Both the position numbers and the translations under genes were made by a program. The notes beneath the pieces were generated by a model that searched no databases, was not told the origin of the DNA, and saw only the letters and a list, made by a program, of their open reading frames with translations. A DNA stretch of 57,511 nucleotides, taken from contig NZ_DS264366.1 in assembly GCF_000153925.1 (NCBI RefSeq), positions 1-57,511 on the forward strand, in the 5' to 3' direction. The stretch comes from [Ruminococcus] torques ATCC 27756. Lineage in GTDB: Bacteria > Bacillota > Clostridia > Lachnospirales > Lachnospiraceae. Positions 33,063-43,454 of this stretch are shown one piece after another (the first letter of the stretch is position 1; every line of letters begins with the position of its first letter).

Positions 33063-35696
33063 TTATATGATCCAGCGGGCATGGCTTCCATGGCCGCTTT
33101 TTGTCACAGTCAGCTTCCAGTCGATCTGCTCTTTCAATTCATTGACATGAGAAATGATACCTACAAGTCCTTTTTCTCCTGCAAGTTCTTTCAAGATACG
33201 GATCGCCCTCTCCCGCGACTGATCATCCAAAGAACCGAATCCTTCGTCTACGAACATCGTCTCCAAACTCACCGCTCCGGCTGTGTTCTGAATGATATCC
33301 GCAAGTCCTAACGCCATTGACAACGCCGCCATAAATGATTCTCCGCCTGACAGAGATTTTACGTCGCGGACAGAATCTGTCACCAGATCGTACACATCCA
33401 GATCTAATCCGGCCTGCCCCTGACTGCTTAAATCTTTCAATTCCCGACACTGCAGGATAAATCCTCCGGAAGTCATTTTGGCAAGCCTTCGGTTCGCCGC
33501 TTGTATGATCTGCCGGAAATACTTTCTCTGAACATACGTCTCAAAATCAAGCTTCACACTGCCTGTCAAACTTCCGTTCGCCGTCCTGCTCAGATTACCG
33601 ACAACTTCATACTTTTCCCGAAGTTCCTCCTCTGCCGCAAAATACTTTTTAAGGCTGTCACAGGCGCTTTGATGGGTAATATTTTTCCCGTGAATCTCCA
33701 GTTTTCGCACATTCTTTTCTTTCAAAAGCATATCTGTCTCATTTTTCTTTCTGACGTCACTTTCCGTCTCCTGCCGCCTTTTACCGTTTAACTGACCTTT
33801 CAATGTCTCAACACTGCTTTTCTTTTGAACGACCAGACTTTCATACGTCTTTACTTGATCGTTCATCTGCCTCCAGCCTTCGATCCATTTTTTCGCCTCC
33901 CGGTATTCCTCCTGATCCGCAAACCGCTGCTTTCGTATCTCCTGACGAAACATTTCCTGTTCCTGCTCGAACCGCTCTTCCAGTTCCGTTTTCTGTAAAA
34001 CCAGATTTTCCGCCCGCCCTGCCTGACGTTGGTTTTCTTCTGCAGTTTTTCTGTATGCGTCCTGAAGCTTTTTCAAATTCGATCTTTTTTGCGCAAGCAG
34101 GCTCTCATATTCTGCAAGCCGGTCTTCCGCCTGTTTTTCATCTTCCCGAGAATACCTTTCTCCAAAAAGCGCTTTTTCTTCTGTTTCAAATTGTGCGCGA
34201 ACTTCCTGATATTTTTCCTGTGCCGCCGCTCTCTTTCGCTCCGCTTCATCACGGATCTTTTTCGCCTCTTCTACTGTCTTTTCATCGACTCCGCCTTCGG
34301 AAATTTTCGCCTTATGCGGATGATGCACCGACCCGCACACAGGACACGGAGAACCTTCCTTAAGTTCTTGTGCAAGAATCCCCGCCTGTTCGCCGAAAAA
34401 GATTCTGTATTTTTCTTCATAATCTTCCGACGCCGCTTTACACTGATCTATGCAGCGTGTCATCTGAACTGTCTGTTTCTCATACTCTGCTTTTAATTTC
34501 CGTACTTTTGCATATCTGGGAAGAATCTCACGCAAACGCACGATCTGTTCTCGAAGCTTCGGTTCGATCCGATCCATCTCACTCTCCGCCTGCTCCGCAT
34601 CTTCTTTCAGCCTGTTCTCCCGCTTACTGTGCTCTTCCATCCACTCATTCAGAGTAACGATTTCTTCTTTGATCCTCCGTGCATCTTCCTTTGTACGAAG
34701 CGCCTGCACTTCCAATCTTCTCGCCTGTTCCGAACGTTCTCCCAACAGCGCGTGATTTTTCAAAAGCTCATATTCCGCGCTTTGTTCCTGCAGTCTTTTA
34801 TATTCCGATTCTGTTCGCTCTAACAGACCGAAGATCCTGTTGATCTCCTCTTTCTTCCCGATCATAAGATGGAGCTGCTCCGATTCTTTCCGAAGCGCCG
34901 TTTCTTCGGCTTCCATCGTTTCGTACGCTTCTTTTCCTTCTTTTAATATCCGGCCGAGCGTTTCTGTTACAGCCTCTGCCGAGGGCATTTCCTGGGAAAT
35001 CAAATCTTCCCACACCTTTTGCACCTTCGATCCGTCTGCATCGACGCGCTCCATCTCACGCCGAATATCGGCTTCATTTTCTTTTAACTGTATATACAAT
35101 GCTTTTCCTTGCTCTTTTAATTGTTCCTGGACGTCTCTGTATATCTGCGTCTGAAAAATCTTGGAAAATATCTTCTTTCGCTCTTTTGATTCCGCATGCA
35201 GCAGCCGCAGGAAGTCTCCCTGCGCTATCATAGCGATCTGCGTAAACTGCCCGGCGTCTAATCCGATGATCTGCTCTATTTTCTGATCAACTTCACGCTT
35301 TTTCCCCTGAAACTCCTTCCCGTCGGGCATGATCAGGCTGACTTTTGACGTTTCCTTTACAAGGCGGATCTTTCCGTCTGCATTTTTCCGCTTTCCCGCG
35401 CGCATATATTCCGGGTTTCTTCGGATCGTATACTGCCCGTCCCGATATGCAAACGTATATTCCACGAATGTTTCCGCCTCGTCGTCGGCATACTGGCTTC
35501 TCATCATATTTCCGTCGCGCCGTCCGCCGCTTGTCCTGTCGTAAAGAGCATATGTCACCGCATCGAAGATCGTTGTTTTTCCGGCTCCGGTATCGCCGGT
35601 AACGAGAAACAGCCCGCCTTGAATTTTCGTAAAGTCAATCGTTTCCATACCGGAATAAGAACCAAACGCAGACATCGTAAGTTTGATCGGTCTCAT
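33063..35696 (-). CDS. sbcC: SbcC exonuclease ATPase subunit
   Basis: 877-residue Rad50-like ATPase of the SbcCD nuclease, which opens hairpins and processes DNA ends. Walker A GDTGAGKTT around residue 34, long coiled coils, the zinc hook CPVCG in the middle, and C-terminal LSGGESFMAALSMALGLADI with Walker B MFVDEGFGSLD. Shorter than E. coli SbcC (about 1050) but usual for Firmicutes. Start overlaps the sbcD stop by 4 bp. Confidence 0.95.
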   Translation of the reverse strand: MRPIKLTMSAFGSYSGMETIDFTKIQGGLFLVTGDTGAGKTTIFDAVTYALYDRTSGGRRDGNMMRSQYADDEAETFVEYTFAYRDGQYTIRRNPEYMRAGKRKNADGKIRLVKETSKVSLIMPDGKEFQGKKREVDQKIEQIIGLDAGQFTQIAMIAQGDFLRLLHAESKERKKIFSKIFQTQIYRDVQEQLKEQGKALYIQLKENEADIRREMERVDADGSKVQKVWEDLISQEMPSAEAVTETLGRILKEGKEAYETMEAEETALRKESEQLHLMIGKKEEINRIFGLLERTESEYKRLQEQSAEYELLKNHALLGERSEQARRLEVQALRTKEDARRIKEEIVTLNEWMEEHSKRENRLKEDAEQAESEMDRIEPKLREQIVRLREILPRYAKVRKLKAEYEKQTVQMTRCIDQCKAASEDYEEKYRIFFGEQAGILAQELKEGSPCPVCGSVHHPHKAKISEGGVDEKTVEEAKKIRDEAERKRAAAQEKYQEVRAQFETEEKALFGERYSREDEKQAEDRLAEYESLLAQKRSNLKKLQDAYRKTAEENQRQAGRAENLVLQKTELEERFEQEQEMFRQEIRKQRFADQEEYREAKKWIEGWRQMNDQVKTYESLVVQKKSSVETLKGQLNGKRRQETESDVRKKNETDMLLKEKNVRKLEIHGKNITHQSACDSLKKYFAAEEELREKYEVVGNLSRTANGSLTGSVKLDFETYVQRKYFRQIIQAANRRLAKMTSGGFILQCRELKDLSSQGQAGLDLDVYDLVTDSVRDVKSLSGGESFMAALSMALGLADIIQNTAGAVSLETMFVDEGFGSLDDQSRERAIRILKELAGEKGLVGIISHVNELKEQIDWKLTVTKSGHGSHARWII

Positions 35697-36853
35697 CTTT
35701 CTTCTCCTTTCACATCATCAAAAATCTGCGTCATCATTTCCGCCTCTTCTAAAGACATCTTTCTTCCATGCATTTCTTCATAGAAATCCGAAAATGTTTC
35801 CAGTGGATTTTCCATGCGGATATCCTCATCCTTAAACTCAAGTTTTTTACGCGTCCGTTCATTATCCGTCCGCACTTCTAAAATACGGCTGTACACTTTT
35901 TCCAACTGTTCTTTCGGTCTATAAGGATCGATTTCGTCTGTAAGCGTCACGCTCACATAATCATCCCGCTTTTTCGGATCTGCCGAACTTAAGATTTCAG
36001 AAAGACATCCCCGCACTTTCTGTACGTCCCGCAGCGGATGAAGCGGAAATTTTTCGATTGTGACCGCCTCTTTTTTCTGCCCTATCGTCACAAGATGAAG
36101 AGACTTTTCTAAGTCCGCTTCACTGACCGAATATTTCAAAAGCGTCCCGCAATATCGAATATGTTCCGCCCCCACTCTCTGTGCCTTGTGCAAATGTCCA
36201 AGCGCCGCATAATCAAATCGGCTGATTGCGGAAATGTCTACATTATCAATTCCGCCGACACTGAAAAGTTCTGAATCACACGTTTCCGGAGTCTCGCCGT
36301 TTCCTGTATAAAACTGATGAGATACAAGTACGTTTCGCTCCGAAAAGTCGATATCCTCTCTCCTTAAAACCGCATCGACAGCCTCTGTATAACTGCCCGG
36401 CGTCTCGTTTTCACACAACAACCTTACATATCCCGGCTTCAAAAAAGGAAGCAGATAAAAATTCACCGGACCATACTCATCTTTTAATACAACTTTTTTC
36501 AAATGTTCTTTTTCCGTCTCAGGCGCTTTCCCCGCAATATAGATGCCGCGGCTTCCAAGCAGACGGCTGGCATAATCAAGTCTTTGCGCCGAATCATGAT
36601 TCCCCGCGATGATCAAAATCGACACCTGAGGGCTTACCGATGAAAGCCGTGTCAGAAAATCGTCAAACACTGCGACCGCCTCTGCCGACGGAACAGATTT
36701 ATCATAAATATCTCCCGCGATCACAACCGCATCCGGCCGAAGCTTCTCTGTATATCCGATCACTTCCTCCAAAATGTGTTCCTGATCTTCTTTCATATTG
36801 TAATGATAAAGATGTTTTCCGATATGCAGATCCGATAAATGTATAAATTTCAT
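35693..36853 (-). CDS. sbcD: SbcD exonuclease nuclease subunit
   Basis: 386-residue Mre11-like metallophosphoesterase paired with SbcC. Motifs: SDLHIGK (residues 7-13), GDIYDK, GNHDSAQR, and ALGHLHKAQ. Upstream of and overlapping sbcC, and 58 bp downstream of an ABC-class ATPase gene. Confidence 0.96.
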   Translation of the reverse strand: MKFIHLSDLHIGKHLYHYNMKEDQEHILEEVIGYTEKLRPDAVVIAGDIYDKSVPSAEAVAVFDDFLTRLSSVSPQVSILIIAGNHDSAQRLDYASRLLGSRGIYIAGKAPETEKEHLKKVVLKDEYGPVNFYLLPFLKPGYVRLLCENETPGSYTEAVDAVLRREDIDFSERNVLVSHQFYTGNGETPETCDSELFSVGGIDNVDISAISRFDYAALGHLHKAQRVGAEHIRYCGTLLKYSVSEADLEKSLHLVTIGQKKEAVTIEKFPLHPLRDVQKVRGCLSEILSSADPKKRDDYVSVTLTDEIDPYRPKEQLEKVYSRILEVRTDNERTRKKLEFKDEDIRMENPLETFSDFYEEMHGRKMSLEEAEMMTQIFDDVKGEER

Positions 36854-36911
36854 TTTACTGTTCCTTTCCGCTTCATCCTGATCGTTTTCTTTTTCTGCGA
36901 AAACACGCTTA

Positions 36912-38615
36912 TTAAAGTTTCAGTTTTCTGTATCTGTCAAAGCAGGCAAAAATTTCCTGCGCTCTTGGCATCGCCATACATGCGATACTTGATCTGCTCT
37001 CACAGAGCGCATCAAGCGACTCTTTTTCTATAACTTTTTCCATCTCTGCGATCACTTGACGAAGATCTTTCTTTCCGTTCATAAGATGTTTTTGAGCATA
37101 TCGCATACAATATCCGAGCGCTGTCACCTGTTCGCTGTCAACAATCTGTTCCACATAGCGAAGATCGATCATTTCTTTGTTGATCATGACAGCTTCTTTT
37201 CCCATCGTCTTCATCTTGATCCGGTCATTCCCCTTTAAATCTGCATTTGCGATCGGACATCTCTTAAAATCAGGCTGCCGCGCCGGCTCTTGAGAAAGAC
37301 TGATCGCAGGAAATGCTTCCGCTTCCTTTTTCGCATATCCGGTAATATCTTTCGGCTCGTATCGATCCATCTGAAGGATCGTATCTGCAATATGGAAATA
37401 AGCTCCTGAACTTCCCGCTACGATCACGGTGGAAATCCCCTGTTTTTCATACAATTCTCTTATCCGCTCGATAAACGGCGTGATCGGCTCCATCTCCCGA
37501 TGAATCACTCTTTGCATCAGTTCATCCCGTATCATAAAATTCGTAGCGCTTGTGTCCTCATCGATCAAAAAAAGAGAAGTTCCGGCTTCCATGCTTTCGA
37601 TTACATTTGCCGCCTGAGACGTACTTCCACTGGCATCTTCCGTACAAAATAAAACCGTGTCCTTTCCATTTGGAAGATCGTTGATAAACATAGAAATATC
37701 CGTCTTTTTAATACTCCGCCCGTCCTCGGCGCGAATCTTTACCGCCGTATCGTCGGTGATCACATACTCCCGTCCGTCACCTGCAACATGCGGATAAACT
37801 CCTGTTTCCAACGCCTTTAACAGCGTAGATTTTCCGTGGTATCCCCCGCCCACAATAAGCGTGATCCCTCTTTTGATCCCCATTCCGCTTATGACTCCCG
37901 CATGCGGAAGTGTAATCGTCACTTCCTGCTCCTTTGGAGACTGAAACTTTACTGCGCCGCGCATCGGCTTAGACGAAACGCCGGACTCTCTCGGAAGAAT
38001 GCTTCCGTTTGCCACAAAAGCGCAAAGTCCGAGTTTCGGAAGCTGATCTCTTATATACCTCTGATCTTCCGCAAGATCTATAATTTTACGCAGACGGGCC
38101 GCATCTGCATTTTTATAAAACAAAGAGGCCTTTACACATTCCGGCACAAACTGAAACAGGATCTTCTCAAGCTCCCGCGCATTGATCGTTCTTCCGTTTG
38201 CGGGAAAACCGATTTCCATCCGCAAAATGATATCTCCACTGTTCGGATCAAGTCTGCAGGCCGTACGTTCCAAAACTTCCTGCCCGCAGCGGCTTACAGC
38301 GATCATCCCACTTTTTCCCGAACCTTTTGCCTGAAAAGCAAACTGATCCGCCTTTTTTGCAAACTGACGCGTCAATTCATCCTGAAGCGCGATCCGCTGA
38401 TCTTTCCCACAGTAAAGATCACTCGGAAATGCCGCTGCCTTTCCTTCTACATGTATGCTCACCTTTGACGGAGACGCAAACGGATCTCCCTGTACATGAT
38501 CTATAGACAACACATATCCCGGAAACCGATATGTTCCTTTCGTATCTTTATAAGCAGGATATCCACGATGATCGATCCTGTTCAATAAACTTCTCAAATC
38601 TGCTGCTGACTGCAT
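36912..38615 (-). CDS. Predicted ATPase of the ABC class (COG3044)
   Basis: 567 residues. An N-terminal domain of roughly 230 residues is followed by a P-loop IVGGGYHGKSTLLKALE near 250-265, the segment TEDASGSTSQAANVIE and Walker B FLIDEDTSATNFMIRD. The DExTSAxNF pattern is characteristic of this uncharacterised family. No membrane segments, so not a transporter. An AAGGAA site precedes ATG 38615. It lies immediately upstream of sbcDC on the same strand. Function unknown; a nucleic-acid role is suggested only by the neighbours. Confidence 0.85.
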   Translation of the reverse strand: MQSAADLRSLLNRIDHRGYPAYKDTKGTYRFPGYVLSIDHVQGDPFASPSKVSIHVEGKAAAFPSDLYCGKDQRIALQDELTRQFAKKADQFAFQAKGSGKSGMIAVSRCGQEVLERTACRLDPNSGDIILRMEIGFPANGRTINARELEKILFQFVPECVKASLFYKNADAARLRKIIDLAEDQRYIRDQLPKLGLCAFVANGSILPRESGVSSKPMRGAVKFQSPKEQEVTITLPHAGVISGMGIKRGITLIVGGGYHGKSTLLKALETGVYPHVAGDGREYVITDDTAVKIRAEDGRSIKKTDISMFINDLPNGKDTVLFCTEDASGSTSQAANVIESMEAGTSLFLIDEDTSATNFMIRDELMQRVIHREMEPITPFIERIRELYEKQGISTVIVAGSSGAYFHIADTILQMDRYEPKDITGYAKKEAEAFPAISLSQEPARQPDFKRCPIANADLKGNDRIKMKTMGKEAVMINKEMIDLRYVEQIVDSEQVTALGYCMRYAQKHLMNGKKDLRQVIAEMEKVIEKESLDALCESRSSIACMAMPRAQEIFACFDRYRKLKL

Positions 38616-38742
38616 TTTCTCGATTCCTTTCTTCCACTATTTTCCCGCGCCGCGCATCGGCTTACGTTTTACGTTCTTTTACTCTGTCTGCCGTTATCTT
38701 AATGTTCTGATTTCACTGCCTGACAATATTCATACTGACGCT

Positions 38743-40782
38743 TTACTTCAACTTTAAAATCGTACATGAAAACGGGACCATTTCCAACACATTTTCATAT
38801 ACTTCTCCACTTTCTGCATCAATCTGCTTTCCAATGCCTTCCAAACGAACCTGCCTGTCATTAAAATTCATCACAAAAACAAGACCTTTTCTTCCTGTCT
38901 CATCCTCTCTTTTTGCAGCCGTCACGCCATGGGGAAGTCGTTTTAATATGCGGTCGGCAGATGATGCTTCTTTCAACAATCCCGCCTTTATAAACACATC
39001 TTTATAAAATGCACTTAGAAACCTCTGATCCGATTCTGCCGAAAGATAATACGCCCTTCCGCTTCCATATGCATTTTCAGTTACTACCGGACATCCTTTA
39101 TAAAAGTCTTTTTTATAAACAGAGTAAATTTCCGTCTTAGCTTTTGCATGAACGATATCACACATCGTATACGCCGGATATTCTTTTCCGTTATAATCAA
39201 AACAATTCTCAAACTCCTTTGACGGCGCGTCCATTTCTTCAGAAACCACCCCGAGTACATCTTCCAACGGATGCCGTCCTATAAAACAAAGATCGGTTTC
39301 ATTTACAATCCCGCTGAAATACGTTGTCACATAAGTTCCGCCCGCTTCCACGAACGCTCTGACCTTTTCGGAATATCCCTTTTTATACATATAATTAAGT
39401 GGCGCCGCCAGAAGCCGATATCCCGAAAAATCATCGTCCATACTTACAAAATCAACGTCCAAGCCACACTCCCAAAACGCACGGTAGTGATCCGTCACAC
39501 ATTTCACATAATCAAGATCCTGACGCGGTCCGCTCGTGTCTTCTACAGCCCACCAGTTTTCCCAGTCAAAAACAATGGCCGCTTTCGCCCTGTTTAAAAA
39601 AGTTTTGATCCCGCCGCTTAAGTGCTCCAGCCGCTTTCCTACTTCCGTCACTTCTCGAAATGTTCTCGTATCAGAACCGTTCTTATGATCTACGACTGCT
39701 CCGTGAAATTTCTCATAGCCGCCCCTGCTCTTTCTCCACTGAAAATACTGAACCGAATCTGCTCCGTGCGCAACTGCCTGCATAGAAGAAAGCATGTGCA
39801 TCCCCGGTCTTTTCAGCGGATTGTGAGAACGCCAGCTCACAGAAGAGGGCGTGCTTTCCATTAAAAGAAACGGCTCTCTTTTCAGACTTCTCATAAGAGC
39901 ATTACCCGCAGATGTATATACCGCCTCCGGCACTTCATCTTTTCTCTCATGCCAAAACGGATAATTATCCCATGATATGATATCAACTGCATTTTTCAGA
40001 GTATTGTAATCAACTCCTTTGAAAAATCCCATCATATTCGTCGTTGTCGGAAGATCGGAAAATTCTCTCAATGCATCGGCTTCCATTTTGCAAAAATCTG
40101 TAATCTGCTCGGAAGAAAATCTCTTCCAATCTAAAGTCAACGCTGTCGTCAGACATTCGCCCTGCGGAGAAGGGCTGTGGATCTGATCCCAATCTGTATA
40201 TTTGTGACTCCAAAATCCCGTCCACCACGACGCATTAAGCTTATCCAGTGTTCCGTACTTGTTTTTCAGCCATTCCCGAAACTTTTTCTGACATTTTTCA
40301 CAATGACATGTGGAATCTTTGAAGTTTCCTCCGAACTCATTGGAAATATGCCAGAGGATCACATTTTCTTTCTTTCCGAATCGCTGCGCAAGAGCCCGGT
40401 CTATCTGCTTTACCTTCCGCCTCATGACCGGAGAGGAATAGCAGAAGTTATGGCGCTTCCCCGGCAGGTTTACCGTACCGTCCGCCTGCACCTGAAGCGT
40501 CTCGGGATACTTTTGTGTAAGCCAGTGCGGCATTCCTCCCGACGGAGTCGCCAAAACTACCTGTATCTTCCTCTCTCGGAGTTTATCTATAATTTCCTCC
40601 AGCCATTCAAACGTATAAACGTCCTCCTTAGGCTCTAACTCCGCCCAAGAAAACACTCCGAGCGTCACACAGTTTACATTTGCCTTATTCATCAACTTTA
40701 AATCTTCTTCCAATATCTCCGGATATTCGATCCATTGTTCCGGATTATAGTCTCCACCGTGTAATAAGTGTCCTCCTATCAT
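38743..40782 (-). CDS. GH42 beta-galactosidase
   Basis: 679-residue glycoside hydrolase family 42 enzyme, hydrolysing terminal beta-galactosides from short oligosaccharides or plant galactans. Acid/base Glu149 lies in WHISNEFGG; the nucleophile Glu is in LLMESTPSSVSW. The structural zinc cysteines are present: Cys114 (HNFCYSS) and the CHCEKC cluster. ATG 40782 has AGGAGG eight bases upstream; the frame to 40899 crosses the promoter and is rejected. No signal peptide, so intracellular. A near-consensus promoter lies upstream and no transporter is adjacent. Confidence 0.94.
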   Translation of the reverse strand: MIGGHLLHGGDYNPEQWIEYPEILEEDLKLMNKANVNCVTLGVFSWAELEPKEDVYTFEWLEEIIDKLRERKIQVVLATPSGGMPHWLTQKYPETLQVQADGTVNLPGKRHNFCYSSPVMRRKVKQIDRALAQRFGKKENVILWHISNEFGGNFKDSTCHCEKCQKKFREWLKNKYGTLDKLNASWWTGFWSHKYTDWDQIHSPSPQGECLTTALTLDWKRFSSEQITDFCKMEADALREFSDLPTTTNMMGFFKGVDYNTLKNAVDIISWDNYPFWHERKDEVPEAVYTSAGNALMRSLKREPFLLMESTPSSVSWRSHNPLKRPGMHMLSSMQAVAHGADSVQYFQWRKSRGGYEKFHGAVVDHKNGSDTRTFREVTEVGKRLEHLSGGIKTFLNRAKAAIVFDWENWWAVEDTSGPRQDLDYVKCVTDHYRAFWECGLDVDFVSMDDDFSGYRLLAAPLNYMYKKGYSEKVRAFVEAGGTYVTTYFSGIVNETDLCFIGRHPLEDVLGVVSEEMDAPSKEFENCFDYNGKEYPAYTMCDIVHAKAKTEIYSVYKKDFYKGCPVVTENAYGSGRAYYLSAESDQRFLSAFYKDVFIKAGLLKEASSADRILKRLPHGVTAAKREDETGRKGLVFVMNFNDRQVRLEGIGKQIDAESGEVYENVLEMVPFSCTILKLK

Positions 40783-40870
40783 AGTACAACCTCCTGTTTT
40801 CATTTCGGACAATGTGTGTTTTTGCCGCATTCCGGTAATAATACAGTCTCCAGCTCTTCTTTCTGCAATA

Positions 40871-40899
40871 AGTATGCCCCGAGATTTTTCAGATGTCAA
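40871..40899 (-). promoter_or_regulatory. GH42 promoter
   Basis: Minus-strand TTGACA (40894-40899), 17-nt spacer, CATACT (40871-40876), about 90 bp before the start. It abuts the glnN terminator. Confidence 0.8.
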
Positions 40900-40903
40900 T
40901 TAT

Positions 40904-40952
40904 AAAAAGAAACAGAGGCTTTCGGAATCATATCTCAAAAAGTCTCTGTTTC
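40904..40952 (-). terminator. glnN terminator
   Basis: GAAACAGAG/CTCTGTTTC stem with a longer imperfect inner region, then CTTTTTAT on the minus strand, 40 bp after the glnN stop. Confidence 0.8.
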
Positions 40953-40992
40953 CACTTTATCGAAACATCGTTCGCAAGAACATTGTTTCTAA

Positions 40993-43107
40993 TTATACTT
41001 CAAATATCAGATCTCCATAAGACGGCATCGGCCATGCCTCTTTATCAACGATCATCTCCAGCTTGTCGATCGGCGCACGCAGATCCTCCATTGCAGGGCA
41101 CACTGTCTCATAATAATAAGCCGCTTTATCAGGACCGTCGTCCATGGAAGAAGCCGTCTCCGTCACTTTCTCAAGCTGTGCCTGAGCGCGGCTTGCTTCT
41201 TTGAGCAGCACGGTAATCTCATCAAGCGTCGCAAGCTGAACACTGGCATCCACACCTGCGGCTTTTACCGAATTAACCGTATCCGCCAGCGTCTTTGTAT
41301 ATTTAATGATCGCCGGAATAAACTGTTTTCTTCCCATATCGATCATCGTACGAGCCTCGATATTGAGCGCCTTTGAATAATTTTCATAGCGAATTTCCGC
41401 GCGGGATTCAAGCTCTGTGCGTGTAAATACTCCGAATTTCTCAAAAAGTTCTACCGACTTATCAGATACAAGCGCCGGGATCGACTCAACCATAGACTTA
41501 ATGTTTGGAAGTCCTCTTCTTTGCGCTTCTTCTACCCATGCCTGTGAATATCCGTCTCCGTTAAAAATGATCTTCTGGTTCTCGATCGCATATTCCTTGA
41601 TCAGGTCATGGATCGCTTTTTGAACGTCATCCGCCTGTTCCATAACATCACATGCTTCCGAAAACGCTTCCGCCACGATCGTATTGAGCACAATATTGGC
41701 AGATGCGATCGAGTCTCTCGAACCTACCATACGGAATTCAAATTTATTTCCCGTAAATGCAAACGGAGAAGTTCTGTTCCGGTCTGTCGCATCTTTCATC
41801 AGATCAGGAAGAGTACGCACACTCGTCTCCAGCTTTCCGCCTTTCAAACTATGTGTCGCCTCCCCTGTACTTACAAGCTGATCGATCACATCCTCGAGCT
41901 GCTCTCCAAGGAAAACGGAAATAATTGCCGGAGGCGCTTCATTTGCCCCAAGCCGGTGATCATTTCCCGGATCAGCCGCAGATTCTCTGAGAAGTTCCGC
42001 GTGTCTGTTGACCGCTTTCAAAACACATGTCAGAACAAGAAGGAACTGAATATTCTCATGCGGTGTCTTTCCCGGTTCGAGCATATTGATGCCATCGTCT
42101 GTTATCAGCGACCAGTTATTATGTTTTCCCGATCCATTCACCCCTGCAAACGGTTTCTCATGGAGCAGACATTTCATTCCGTGCCTGCTTGCCACCCGTT
42201 TCAAAGTCTGCATCACGATCTGATTATGGTCTACCGCAATATTCGCTTTTGCATAGATCGGAGCAAGCTCATGCTGAGCCGGCGCAGCCTCGTTATGCTG
42301 AGTTTTCGCCGTAACGCCTACCTTCCAAAGTTCTTCGTTTACATCTTTCATAAACGATGCGATTCTCTGTCTGATCGTTCCGAAATAGTGATCGTCCATC
42401 TCCTGACCTTTCGGAGGCATCGCGCCAAACAGCGTCCTTCCTGTATAGATCAGGTCTTTTCTCTGAAGAAACTTTTCTGAATCTACAAGGAAATATTCCT
42501 GTTCCGCACCGACAGACGGCGTCACTTTCTTTGAAGTTGTATTTCCGAATAAGCGAAGCAGACGCATTGCCTGCGTATCGAGCGCTTCCATCGAACGAAG
42601 AAGCGGTGTTTTCTGATCAAGCGCCTCTCCGGTATAAGAACAAAATGCAGTAGGGATGCACAGGATCGCGCCTGCCGCGTCTTCTCTTATAAATGCCGGA
42701 GAAGTACAATCCCACACTGTATACCCTCTTGCCTCAAACGTAGCTCTTAATCCTCCTGACGGAAACGAGGAAGCATCCGGTTCTCCTTTGATCAATTCTT
42801 TTCCCGAAAAACTCATAAGAACTTTTCCACTTGGCTGGGGAGCCGATATAAATGAATCATGCTTTTCTGCCGTAACGCCTGTTAAAGGCAGGAACCAGTG
42901 TGTGTAATGCGTCGCGCCTTTTTCAATCGCCCACTCTTTCATCTCATGAGCTATGACATCGGCCGTCTCCAGATCAAGTTCCCTGCCCTCTTCGATCGTG
43001 TGCTTCAGATTTTTGTAAATCTTTTTCGGCAGACGCTCTTGCATCACTGTATCGTCAAAAACATTCTGTCCAAAAATTTCAGCTACATTGATTGCTTCTG
43101 TACTCAT
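40993..43107 (-). CDS. glnN: Type III glutamine synthetase
   Basis: 704 residues, the size of GSIII (about 700-730), not GSI (about 450). ATP-dependent amidation of glutamate; main ammonium assimilation enzyme in many gut anaerobes. Typical segments: [65 protein letters not shown] and [10 protein letters not shown]. Monocistronic, with its own terminator and a long structured upstream region. An in-frame start at 43107 follows a GGAAAGG site. Confidence 0.96.
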   Translation of the reverse strand: MSTEAINVAEIFGQNVFDDTVMQERLPKKIYKNLKHTIEEGRELDLETADVIAHEMKEWAIEKGATHYTHWFLPLTGVTAEKHDSFISAPQPSGKVLMSFSGKELIKGEPDASSFPSGGLRATFEARGYTVWDCTSPAFIREDAAGAILCIPTAFCSYTGEALDQKTPLLRSMEALDTQAMRLLRLFGNTTSKKVTPSVGAEQEYFLVDSEKFLQRKDLIYTGRTLFGAMPPKGQEMDDHYFGTIRQRIASFMKDVNEELWKVGVTAKTQHNEAAPAQHELAPIYAKANIAVDHNQIVMQTLKRVASRHGMKCLLHEKPFAGVNGSGKHNNWSLITDDGINMLEPGKTPHENIQFLLVLTCVLKAVNRHAELLRESAADPGNDHRLGANEAPPAIISVFLGEQLEDVIDQLVSTGEATHSLKGGKLETSVRTLPDLMKDATDRNRTSPFAFTGNKFEFRMVGSRDSIASANIVLNTIVAEAFSEACDVMEQADDVQKAIHDLIKEYAIENQKIIFNGDGYSQAWVEEAQRRGLPNIKSMVESIPALVSDKSVELFEKFGVFTRTELESRAEIRYENYSKALNIEARTMIDMGRKQFIPAIIKYTKTLADTVNSVKAAGVDASVQLATLDEITVLLKEASRAQAQLEKVTETASSMDDGPDKAAYYYETVCPAMEDLRAPIDKLEMIVDKEAWPMPSYGDLIFEV

Positions 43108-43252
43108 AATTCACCTTTCCTTCCTACCTTTTAACAAGACTGCATGAACGCTTTTTTGTATCAGACTACTCTATGTATTACTGCTTTTACAATATAATAC
43201 AAAAAAGATTATGGCATACCATAAATCACCGGAAGCACCGAAGAGAACATTC

Positions 43253-43291
43253 CGGGATCGTAAGCAGCCGCCAAGATCTCTGGCACTCCCG
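43253..43291 (-). other. Structured sequence in the 347-bp fba-glnN gap
   Basis: Nested inverted repeats: an outer CGGGA/TCCCG and an inner GCCA/TGGC around AGATCT. It lies between the fba terminator and glnN, where a glnN leader would be. A near-palindrome TATGGCATACCATA sits further downstream at about 43210-43225. No known riboswitch recognised. The rest of 43108-43454 contains nothing I can name. Confidence 0.3.
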
Positions 43292-43313
43292 TGCTTTAGC
43301 TCGTTGCTATTAC

Positions 43314-43346
43314 AAAAAGGGCACTCCATGCTATGCTGGAACGCCC
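43314..43346 (-). terminator. fba terminator (or glnN leader attenuator)
   Basis: 10-bp stem GGGCGTTCCA/TGGAGTGCCC (two G-U pairs) followed by TTTTTG on the minus strand, about 110 bp after the fba stop. Confidence 0.75.
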
Positions 43347-43454
43347 CTGTTCATGTCTCTGTCAGTCAGTATAACTCCGCCAACTAAAAAAGGCAAGTAT
43401 TTTTTTGAAAAATTCAGCCGCCGAAAGCAGACGTCAGATATGCTGCGCCGCTGC

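Noticed and set aside
40783..40899. N-terminal extension of the GH42 protein
   Set aside because: It would span the -10 element and the AGGAGG site that serves the ATG at 40782.
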